The notes under the pieces: model-generated
The model's database searches: none
Told to the model about the DNA's origin: nothing
What the model saw: only the letters and a program-made list of their open reading frames with translations
In this document: piece after piece, positions 36,922 to 48,000 of the stretch
How the letters are laid out: each line of letters opens with the position of its first letter
Numbering within the stretch: position 1 is the first letter of the stretch
Assembly: GCF_020080835.1 (NCBI RefSeq)
Contig: NC_058160.1
Coordinates: forward strand, 9,985,515 to 10,049,514
From: Cotesia glomerata
Lineage: Eukaryota > Arthropoda > Insecta > Hymenoptera > Braconidae
Reading direction: 5' to 3'
DNA length: 64,000 bases
Translations under genes and position numbers: made by a program

Positions 36922-36938
36922 TTCGAGTTTAAAACTAC

Positions 36939-36974
36939 AACTGACTTTTTACTCGCAGTACAGTGATAAATATA
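36939..36974 (-). promoter_or_regulatory. Candidate core promoter of gene C (TATA + initiator)
   Basis: On the minus strand TATATTTA (36974-36967) precedes TCAGTT (36944-36939, an arthropod-type initiator) by 32 bp, and the initiator A is about 20 nt upstream of the gene C ATG. Spacing fits a TATA/Inr promoter. This lies in the 264-bp gap between genes D and C. Confidence 0.5.
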
Positions 36975-37049
36975 ACGGTTTAACTTTTTAAAAACTCGCT
37001 AAGTACTCAAATAAATACTTATTGCTTAACTTCCGGTAATAAAATGAAT

Positions 37050-37055
37050 TTTTAT
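37050..37055 (-). promoter_or_regulatory. Candidate polyadenylation signal of gene D
   Basis: AATAAA on the minus strand about 130 nt past gene D's stop and about 75 bp upstream of the presumed TATA of gene C. Confidence 0.4.
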
Positions 37056-37185
37056 TAATAAAAAATATTTTTATTATACATGTAAATATTTGCAAATGAT
37101 TCAATAAATTGTAAAGACAGGATAAAAAATTTTAATAAAGATGTCGAGTTGTTAAAAGTTCCCTCGGTGAATAGAAGTAAAAGTG

Positions 37186-40100
37186 TCAAAAGTCAAGTTC
37201 GTAAATGGAGTGTCGACAACTCGGATACTCTTGAGCACAATTCATCTTCGTCACATGAGCCAAATCGTAAATCTTGTGTTCTGATTTATCAAAGTTATTT
37301 CCGTCATTCCTTAATCTGTTAAATAAAATCTAAAGTTAGTTAACTTAACTAAAAAGTTTATCTATCTTTCAAAACTTTGATTTATTTTAATAACCCGCAT
37401 TGACAGAAGGATTTAGTACGGAGTAATAAACTGATTTAGTAACAAAATTTTTAGTCATTTATTTAGAAGAAAAAAATATTTTTTACCCATTAATATTATT
37501 TGTTATATACACTGAGAAAAAAAATTAGAAAAACAGTAGACCCTGAAGGCCATCCGTGCAACTTCCCGCTAATTCCATACATAGGTGCATAAAACTGCAC
37601 TAATGATGTTTTTGAGCTCTCCTAGCTCAAAAATACAATTTATGTGTTATTTTAAGCTCTTCGAGCTTAAAAAGATAGCTGTTCTATGCTTTTGAGCTCT
37701 TCGAGCCCAAAAGTCTGATAGAAGTTTCATAGAACAATATTTTTTTAATTTTCAAACCGCACTAACTTTTGAATGAATCAACCGATTTTCACGCGGTTGG
37801 CAGCATTTGACGCAATTTTTTTAGTTTCATGAAGAATTTTCAAATTTTAATTGATAAAACTAGGAAATTTGGAGTAATTCCAAAAAAACACTTTTCGGTT
37901 TTCTTTCGTTCATGATATCTCTTGAAAGAATTGACCAATTTTGACCGGCTTGACGGCGATCGACGTAATTTTTTTATGCTAATAGCTGATTAGTTTTTGA
38001 AATTGATCAGTGCAGCCGTTTAAAAGTTATTCCAAAAAATGTCGGAGTTATGTTAAAAAAACACTTGTTTCCAAATATTTTATCGAGGATATCTCTCGAA
38101 CCAATCAACCGGTTTCTACGTTCTTGGCGGCGATCGACGCGGTTTTTTAAGCTCTAAAAATTATTTCATATCATCAAAAACGATCCGAGAAGAAATGACG
38201 AAGTTATGTCAAAAAAACACTTTTTTCGGTTTTCTTTCGTTCACGATATCTCTCGAACGAATCAACCGATTTTGACCGGATTAGCGACGATCGGCGTGGT
38301 TTTTCAAGCTTAAAGGCAGATTAGTTTTTAAAGTTAATCGATAAAGTCGTTTAAAAGTTATTCCAAAAAAACCACTTCCTAAAAAAATTTTTTTCTCTTT
38401 TTTTTTTGAGATTTTTTAAAATTTCTCAAAATCTATCGGTCCGAATTAGGGGTGTACGAATATCGTTCGAATCTAATCGAATCGAATAATTCGAATTTTT
38501 GAATTATTCGAAATTCGACTAATACTTCGAAAAATTTCGAATGATTCGAAAAAATTCGAATAATTCGAAAAATTTCGAATAATTCGAAAAATTTTGAAAA
38601 ATTCGAAAATTTTCGAATGATTCCCGAATAGTTCGAAAAATTCGCGAATCATCGAAATATTACTGGATCTTCTATTGTTTCCAATTTGAATTCCATTACA
38701 CTGTGTATAAAAATATTATATTTATAAATTTATTTATTTACTAGCTGTTACCCGCCCTCTCCACTGGGCACTTTATAGAATTGTATTTTTAGATTTAGAC
38801 ATGAAATTCAATTGAAGTATAGTTTTGACTTGCACAGATTTCAAATTCTATCGGATTAGCCTGTACGTTTTAACCATGTAATTATTCTAGCTAATATTCA
38901 TTGTAACGTTTAATTGTAAGATCGAGCGAGCCTGGCGAAGCCAGGCGAAGCTCGATATTAATTATATCTATAGCTTCGTTCGAAGAGATCACTAAGTAGT
39001 ACCGTCCATGTACGCTTATACTTACCACATATTTAAAAGTAAAAACAAAAGCTTTACGCCCTAGCAACCGCTTTGTTTATTAATCATATAGTTTAGCTAA
39101 GATTAAATAAAGAAGAGATCGCAGGGAGGGAAAAGAATAAAATTATGAACGAAGCAGGGAGGGAGTGATCTCTTCGAACGAAGCTATAGATATAATTAAT
39201 ATCGAGCTTCGCTCGGCTTCGCCAGGCTCGCTCGATCTTACAATTATATCTATAGCTTCGTTCTCAAGATCACTAAGTAGATGTTCAGAGCTACAGTGAA
39301 CATAATTTAAATAAAATAGAACTAAATTCAAAACAGTTTACATTTTTTTTTTTTTTTTTTTAAATTTTAATGAACACACATAGAGGAACAAAATACAATT
39401 ATGATAAAATTGTCTCAGCAAAAGTATTTTTATCAGGAATAATTGGTCGGTTATAAAATTTCTCAAAAGTCTTTGATTTATCCGACCAGCCAGCTAAGTT
39501 TTTAATAATATCTAGGTTAACGCCTTTTTTAAAAGCAGTAGAGGTAGATGCATGTCTCAAACTATGAGACGTAAAGTCATTACCTACACAGCTTTGTAAA
39601 AAAGAACGAATCCACCTACTTACAGTATCTTTCGACGCTTCTTTAAAAGGTTTAACAGTAGTAATAAATAATTTATTTGGATTAACAATTAAATCAGAAG
39701 TTTTTTCTAAATATTTTTCTAAAGTTAAAACAATACAAAGTTTTGAATTTTGTAAAAATTTTGGTAAAAGTAAGAGAGGTTGAGAGACACCTCGTCTAGA
39801 AGTCTTAATCTTATCAGATATTTCTATTTCATAATTATTACCTCTCTTCAAAATATTACACCTTTTAATAGATGCAATAGTTTGAATACGATGAGCAGTA
39901 ATTAACGCCAACAAAACAGCTAATTTTGTAGTAAGAGCAGGTAAATCAAGATCATTTAAAGGGCTTAATAATTCTAATTTCTCTAACACAGGATCTAGGC
40001 TAAAAACTCGATCGTAGCGAGGCTTAGCTGGTTTTAAATTGTAAGCGCCTTTTAAAAGGCGAGAAATTAAAGGATTTTTACCAATTTCAGTAACACAAAT

Positions 40101-43100
40101 TAAAGATAAAGCTGAACGAGCAGTGTTGAGTGTGCTGTAATTAGCACCATTATTAAATTTATCCGTTAAAAAATGAATAATGTCTTCGTCTTGCGGCTTA
40201 AAAATTTTAATATTCCTTGAATAACAAAAAATAACCCAATCACCGATTGGTTTAGAGTATTGATGTAGGGTTGAATGGGAAATAGAATTGATAAGTAAAT
40301 CAACTGCGTCCTCAGTCACACCTCGTTCCTTGAAGGCCTGGCGGATAATCGTGCAGCCATCAGTGACATCTTTTGGGCAAGAGGATGTTGTACTTGTCTA
40401 CAAGGAGATCGTAGAAGGTTAACATCAGGTTGAAAAATAATTGGCTGTGAGTCAAGTAATGAAAGCCATAAGGGATACCATGGCTGACCACACCAATTAG
40501 GAACTACTAAAATACCACAAGCCTGGTCTGTTTGAATTTTCTTTAATGTTTTCAAAATTAAAGAAAAAGGAGGAAAAGCAAAGAAATAAAAATTGTTCCA
40601 GTCAATAGTGAACGCGTCAATACAAAACGCTAGCGGATCACGATGCCAGGAACAATATTTCTTGCATTTTTTATTAAGATTTGATGCAAATAAATCAATT
40701 TCCGGTTTGTTAAAAAGAGAAACAATTTCTTGGTAAGCAGAAAGTGATAACTCCCATTCTGTATCAATATTACTAATTCTTGAAGCTTCATCCGCGTCCA
40801 CATTTTCTTTAGATGGGATGTATGACGCAAACAGCCAAATATTCCTACTCTCGCACCAACTCCAAATTTTAAAGGTTAAATCATTCAGGTACTCGTATTT
40901 AGTACCGCTCATTTTATTAATATAAGCGATAGCCGTAGAATTATCAACTCGGAGCAAAATTTCACAGTTAGATAAATTAAAAACAAAAGTCTTCAGACCA
41001 TTAAAAACAGCTAAAAGCTCAAGATAATTAATATGAAATTGTTTTTCATGGTAATTCCAATGACCATAAATTACTTGACCTTCACAAAAGCTCCCCAGCC
41101 AGTAGATGAAGCATCAGAAAAAATAATCTTTGAGAATCTTGAATTTCTAATAGGATTTTTCGACGAATTGATATTATTTAACCACCAATCAAATTCACTG
41201 ATTAAATGAAGTGGTAATTGCATGACACAATCGTAATTATAATTAAATTTTAATAATTCGAGGTAACGGTGTCTTTCAAATTTCTTTGAATGGAGCCAAC
41301 CATAATTAACCGCTGGACAAGCTGCTGTAATGTTACCAACAAATTGAGAAAATTCTCTAATCGAGCAGTATGAAAGATTTTTAAATTTTAAAATTAAATC
41401 ATAAAGATTAATTCTTTTTCTCTTCTGTGAGCTCCATTGTCATGTTAACTGAATTGAAAATAAAACCGAGAAATTTACAAGAAGTAGAAGGAATGAAGTT
41501 ACTTTTCTTCTCATTAATTAAAAATCCCAAAGATTCTAAAAGTTCTCGCGTGACTTTAATATTTTGCGCACATAAAGCCGCAGAAGTTGCTACTAACAAC
41601 CAATCATCCAAATAAACTACTGATAACCAGCCCAAAGAACGTAAAACTAACGATTGGCTTGCAAATTTTTGTAAAACCCACGGAGCAGTGCTTAAACCGA
41701 AAGGTAAACAGATAAACTCGTAGAGATGATTATTCCAAATAAATCTTAAATATTTCCAGTAGTTTTTATGGATTGGAATCATGAGATAAGCATCCTGTAG
41801 GTCAAAGCTAGCCATGAAACATCCTTCTGACATCAGTTTGAGAACCGTACGGAAATCTTCCATTTTAAAATGAGAAGTGTCAGTGAATTGATTTAAATTT
41901 TTAAATTCAGAATAAATCTCATTTTCCCATTTTTCTTAGGAACAAGAAAAATACCCGATAAAATTGCCCATTTTCTTCTGTACATTCTTGAATAGCACCA
42001 ATAGACAGAAGGTCATTAATGGCTTCCTGCATTTTAATTTTATCATTATTAGAAAAATTATCATTTGTGGGAATAAAAGATTGAGTTGGTGTCGAAGAAA
42101 AAGGAATTTTATACCCAGAAATTGTTTCTAAAATAAACGCGTCAGAGGTTATGCTAGACCAAGCGTGTAAAAATATTTTTAAACGACCAGCAATAACTCT
42201 CACCTCTACTTTTGAGTTGAAGCTGGAGGATGTTGGGCCTGATTCGTTTGGTTCCGGAGCCCGGGATCGAGTTGCAATTTGATTGTTTTGTTTGTTTGGG
42301 TACGTTGGCTTGGCAAACGGAGGACGCTGGTAGCCCGTCTGATTGAAGTTTGCTCGAGGGCCAGACGGGCCCTTCCAGTTTAAAGAAGTCCGTGTAGTTG
42401 GAAAATCCGTGTTGGTAGGTTGGGGTTTAATAGATAACCCTGTTTTTTCCACGGCAACCGAATTTTTAATGCGCTTGCCAAGATCTTGACCAAAAAGAAA
42501 ATCGTCAGTAATAGAATCTTCAAGGACAGATTTTCTTTTTGTCATCCACACAGGGGTAAATTTGTGAGCGTCTGGATTTACAGAGCTGATGAAATGACTC
42601 ACAAAAAAGAGCACTGGAGTCACATAGAAGTTGTAACAACTGGGTTTTATCGACAGGTTCAACTTCATCATTAAAAATATTACAAATTGCCTGACCAAGA
42701 GAAACTAAACCACGACCAATCAAATCTTGGTTATTTGATAGATATTTGTCACGAGATTTAGCCGTCTTGTGGAGAAGAGGCAGCAACTCCGGGTTTAAAA
42801 CAGGAGATGATAAAGTACAATTACCCTTGTTGGGATATTTATCAATAATTGTCGTCTTATCATTTTTATCTAAACCTGATGAAATGATAGCTTTCCAACA
42901 GTCCGACAATTCAGGATGAATGCTGTAGGTTTTTCCTTGTGAAGGCGTTTATCCTTGCCCAGCATTTGGAGAACGGAATTGGACAGGGAGGGAACTTCAG
43001 GACCCTTCGTCTCATGCAGTTCGCCTGACGCCTTAAGATCGTGTGTACAATCAGTTTCAGGATCAGAGTCAGAATAAACACTCTGACGACGGTCGTCATC

Positions 43101-44935
43101 ATCTGAGTCTGCAATGAGCATAAGAGCTAGGTTAAGATAAGCGACCAGGAAATAAATAAATAAATTCCTGATGCAAAATAAAATCAGATTATAAAAATCT
43201 AATTTTACTATTTTAAAGCTTAACCCAGTCAAAATAGGTACAACAAATTCAAAATAGAAAATTGTTGCCCAAAAATGATAAAAAATTAAATAAAACAAAA
43301 TATAAATAATTACCCTCAGATAAGAGGTTATCAACGGGAGATTTAGTTGATGCCTTAGCTTTTTCAAGATCAATTAAATCACGATACTTTTGTAACTTTT
43401 TTTCGAAGGATTGTAAGAGGGAATTATCCTCAGCCTTACGCTTAGACATGATGTTTAATAATCAAAAAATAACTATTTAATCAATATAAGAAGATTTTGT
43501 GATGTTTATTCAAAGCGCACAAAAAACGTAATGATTAATAAACAAAGCGGTTGCTAGGGCGTAAAGCTTTTGTTTTTACTTTTAAATATGTGGTAAGTAT
43601 AAGCGTACATGGACGGTACTACTTAGTGATCTTGAGAACGAAGCTATAGATATAATGTACAATCACTGTAACATTCCCGTGTCTTTCTTCCGAAAATCAA
43701 TAGTAATTGACACGAAAAAAAAATTTGAAATGAGCATTGAAAGTTATAGTTAAAGTAATTGCAGGTTTCATAAGTGAAGTTGAAATCTGCCTAGCTTAAA
43801 GTGCGACGAATTTTCTGTTAATACTAATTTTTTCCGTGACATCTATTTTATATAGAAAACTAGAAAATCGAGCGCGCTTCTCCCTTTGTATTTTAAAAAA
43901 AGTTATTAATTAAGAGATGACGTGGTATTTCGTCCATTGATGATATTTTTAACGATATAAGCTCATCCTAGAGTTACACTTTTCGAGACCTTTCATTCGA
44001 ATACCTACACGAATTTTATATATATTTTATATACATATTTCACAAATATGAGAAATATTATATATATAAAATATATAAAAAAAATCGTGTGCGTACTCAA
44101 ATGAACGGTTCCGATGAGCTTAACTTCAGGATAAGCTTATATCTTAAAAAATTTCAATAATTAAGAAATACAATTTGTAAAAAATATTGATAAATTCAAT
44201 TGTCGATAATAAACATGTTGGCAAATGCGCGCTCGATTTTCTAGTTTTCTATATAAAATAGATGTCACCGAAAAAATTTGTATTAACGGAAAATTCGTCG
44301 CACTTTAAGCTAGGCAGATTTCAACTTCACTTATGAGACCTGCAATTACTTTAACTGAAACTTTCAATGCTCATTTTAAATTTTTTTCTTCGTGTCAATT
44401 ACTATTGATTTTCGGAAGAAAGACACGGGAATGTTACAGTGATTGTACATTAAACGTTACAATGAATATTAGCTAGAATAATTACATGGTTAAAACGTAC
44501 AGGCTAATCCGATAGAATTTGAAATCTGTGCAAGTCAAAACAATACTTCAATTGAATTTCATGTCTAAATCTAAAAATACAATTCTATAAAGTGCCCAGT
44601 GGAGAGGGCGGGTAACAGCTAGTAAATAAATAAATTTATAAATATAATATTTTTATACACAGTGTAATGGAATTCAAATTGGAAACAATAGAAGATCCAG
44701 TAATATTTCGATGATTCGCGAATTTTTCGAACTATTCGGGAATCATTCGAAAATTTTCGAATTTTTCAAAATTTTTCGAATTATTGGAAATTTTTCGAAT
44801 TATTCGTCGAAGTTCGAATAATTCGAAGATTCGAATTATTCGATTCGAATTTCGAATCGAATATTAATATTCGATTCGGAACGATTAATTCGTAAGTTCG
44901 AATTGTTCGCACACCCCTAGTCCGAATCGGTTCAA

Positions 44936-45009
<74 letters not shown>

Positions 45010-48000
45010 TGACAACATCGCGAGGGTGATCAGGGAAGCTTTCTATAACCTTAGAACGTCGAGATCTGATGAAAACTCGATTTTTGCAAAACGGTGTGAA
45101 AACAATAACTTCCCGATTTTTGAAAATCTTCGATTTTCTTAGCGGGAAGTTAAAAATACTTTTGCTCAATTAACAATTTCTTGGCTCAAGAAACTCGCTG
45201 ACGATCAAATATTCTATTATTATTAATTATTAATTTCTGAAGAGAAGAACATCAATATTTATCTTTGGATAAGGGGGCATCCATTAATTACGTGAGGTGT
45301 TCTAGGGGGGGGGGGGGAGTGAGTGGATCAAGCTAAATCTTACCAAATCTCACTTAGAGGGGAGGGGGAGTCTTAACAAATATCACGTAATTTTTTCTCT
45401 AGCAGAAAACAGTGTGAAATTGCGTGAAAAAGTGTTTCTATAATAAAATATGGCCAAATTTGACACAATAGTGTTTGTCGTATACCCGAGTAAAAACAGA
45501 ATCTCGCCGCACCACCGCCGCAACACCGCTGCACGGCTTTTTAAGCGCCGCACCACCGCTGCACTACAGCCGTGACAATTTTGGTTATTTTATAAGTGCT
45601 GTATCACCGCCGCACCACCGCCGTGACAAGTAAAGAATTTATCTATTCGCCGCACTACCGCTGCACCAGCGCCGTGACAAGTAAATAAATTTCTATTCGC
45701 CGCACCACCGCTGCACCACCGCCGCACCACCGCTGTGACGCGCCCGGGTAAAAATAAAATTATTAATTTTTACGAAAAAATAATAAATTTCGTTCGACCG
45801 CCGCACCACCGCTGCACCACCGCCGCACCATACCACTGTTTGATGGTATATACATTGAAATAATATATTCGTTGATCATTCAAATAGCTTAACTAAATTT
45901 TTTAAGTTAAGTATGGCTTGCAGTGCAGTTGGCAATGTTCGAGACTTCCATGCAGACGATCCAGGTTCGAATCCCATCACAGTTCAATTTTTAAAATTCT
46001 TTCAGAGTATTTCAATAGGCGTACCGCTTCTGTGCAACCCGAGGACGAAATTAAAAATCTTCATCAACAATACGACTAAAAAAATCAATAATTTCGCGGT
46101 GCTTTGGCCTGATTTAAAAAAAATTTTTTTTTTTAATATTAGGCATTCGATTAAAAGGAGGTTGATCAATAGGTCTTACATAAAGATTTCTAGTCGCATT
46201 ATTTATTAATTAATTATTGCGTGATAAATTAATTATGATACCATTTTTTGTGAAATTGTAGGTATGATTTAGCATTGGTGCGGCGGTGGTGCAGCGGTAG
46301 TGCGGCGATGCTAGGGGGAGTAAATTTTTAGCGTGCGGCGTAATAGTCCGCCAAACGGCGGTCGTGCAGCAGTGGTGAGGCGGTGGTGCAGCGGTGGTGC
46401 GGCGATCGAACGAAATTTATTATTTTTCCGTAAAAAATAATAATTTCATTTTTACTCGGGTACGTCCGAACCCCGCAGAGCACCAAAGTAGCGCTCGATT
46501 GTTTAAGGTAGTTCCAGCATGAAACCACTTTTCGATAGATTCGGCTGAACAATTTTTCAATGAACCCATTTCGGCCGTTTTTCTTTAAATAATTTTTAAG
46601 CTGTAAAAATTAGCTTAAATCTATAAAATTTATTTTAAAGTTCACGTGATTATCTTAAATTTAAGCGATTGTTCGTCGACTTATGATACTTTTTTTAATT
46701 TATTTCGTACTTGGAAAAATTCAAAAAAAAATCAAGAATAAATTAATTTTTAGATTTTATCATCAAATGACTTTTATCTGTAACAAATCCTATTTTTTAG
46801 GTAGATGTCTTTGAACATCTATTTGTTGTAGTCGGTCTCATATCGTTATTTGCAAAAATATAATAAAAAATAAATTTTAGGACAGTACTGCCTTTTAATA
46901 ACGTGTTTTTTTCAATATTCGAACAAAAAATCTACTTATTCATATCGGGTGTAGCCGAATGACTCTTTTTTTTCTCAATAATCCAACACGTTTACAGCCA
47001 AAACATAAATTTTGAAGAATCTCGCGTGAGATTAGGGGAGGGGGGAGGGAGTTGAGGAAAATCTTACGAAATCTCACCAAGGGGGGAGAGGGGGTCGGAA
47101 AATTCTCAAAAATGCCTCACGTAATTTATGGACGCCCCCTTAATAAATAAAGAAAAAAATAGCTTTATTTAAATTAACAGGCGAGACCATCTTTTTCTCG
47201 CTTTGGTCTCACGGAGTTCAACGAAACTACCTCTGTCGCACTCCCAACAGCAGAGCAATTGCAGTTTCGATTGGTTTCACGAAACGAATGAAATTTTTGA
47301 AAAAAAAAACCCTTTGTGGTGAAATAGTTTATTAAATTATCTAATATCTCTAAAAACGTTTTTTCAAAATTTCCATTCGTTTCGCTAAGCCGATTGAAAC
47401 TGCAATCACTGGTCTTGGCTGTTAAGTAAAAATTATTTCAATCAATTTAACAATTTCTTAAACTAAGAATATATATTCTTGAAAATTTTCAAGAACATAA
47501 ATTCTTGTATCAAGAAAATTTTCTTAATAAAAGTATTTTTTTTTCTCAGTGATAGTTTAATAAATTATTTTTTTATTCTAAATAAATTATATTAATATAA
47601 ACAAAGTCTTATTATATCAAAATAAATATTTGTTTCCACCAAATAATATTTAGAAATAGTTACTTGTAACGTTCCCAAATTTTGGGTATTTAATTTTAAA
47701 TAATTTAAATCCGGATTTGGCCTCGTGAGGGTATCATAGACCCCAGGTGGGCCTGTCATTGGTCACGGGTGAAGGAATTTAAGAGCATGTAATAAAGTCT
47801 GTTGTCGGTAATTCAGTTTGGACTAGTGATAACAAATGCCAATTGAATATATCGGATTGTTTATTTGAAACACATAAAATGCACTGAAGATTATCAGGCT
47901 GACTGTCAATACTCCCAACACTGTTCAAAAAAATTAAACTATAGTTTATTTACTGTAGTAAATGAAATTTATTGTTGATAATTAGTTTTCTATTCAAACC

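Larger units (their letters stand above)
38915..43656 (-). mobile_element. DIRS-type tyrosine-recombinase retrotransposon
   Basis: Inserted in the left arm of the palindromic element. The empty sequence, preserved in the right arm (about 44435-44465 inverted), is CGTTTAATGTACAATC; here it is broken after TTTAAT. Gene order on the minus strand is gag-like, RT, RNase H, tyrosine recombinase. The ends are inverted: 43532-43654 ('atgattaataaacaaagcgg...gaacgaagctatagatata') matches 38962-39085 in reverse, and a further partial copy of the terminus lies at 39243-39285. DIRS elements integrate by site-specific recombination rather than an integrase, which fits the absence of LTRs and of an integrase gene. 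Confidence 0.88.
38447..44919. mobile_element. hAT-like palindromic element with exact 8-bp target duplication
   Basis: Termini TAGGGGTGTACGAA and TTCGCACACCCCTA, flanked on both sides by GTCCGAAT (38439-38446 and 44920-44927). TIRs of the TAGGGGTG type and 8-bp duplications are characteristic of the hAT superfamily. The arms (38447-38914 and about 44455-44919) are inverted over about 470 bp, including a TTCGAA-rich zone and Helitron-like CTAG ends (38741, 44622). No transposase. It was a fold-back element of about 1.7 kb before the DIRS element entered. Confidence 0.8.
37517..45152 (-). mobile_element. 'ACTTCCCG' repeat family, copy 5 (interrupted by a hAT-like insert)
   Basis: Left part 37517-38446 matches 3546-4314 and 30.5-30.95 kb. 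The right part 44920-45152 contains the CA microsatellite and the terminal 'cttagcgggaagtta'. The two halves join perfectly at GTCCGAAT once the insert 38447-44919 is removed. Confidence 0.78.
37508..47551. mobile_element. Second-level insertion (CACTGAGAAAAAAAA ends)
   Basis: Left 'tacactgagaaaaaaaatta' and right 'ttttttttctcagtg' are inverted and interrupt the host element between 'attatttgttata' and 'tagtttaataaat'. The intact copy at 16.7 kb has this sequence contiguous. The interior is mostly further insertions. Confidence 0.6.

Noticed and set aside
38447..38660. TTCGAA-rich stretch as a regulatory array
   Set aside because: It is the subterminal part of the hAT-like element and recurs inverted at the other end.
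45913..46209. 98-codon plus-strand frame
   Set aside because: Its start lies on a tRNA-like SINE head and the rest is AT-rich non-coding sequence.
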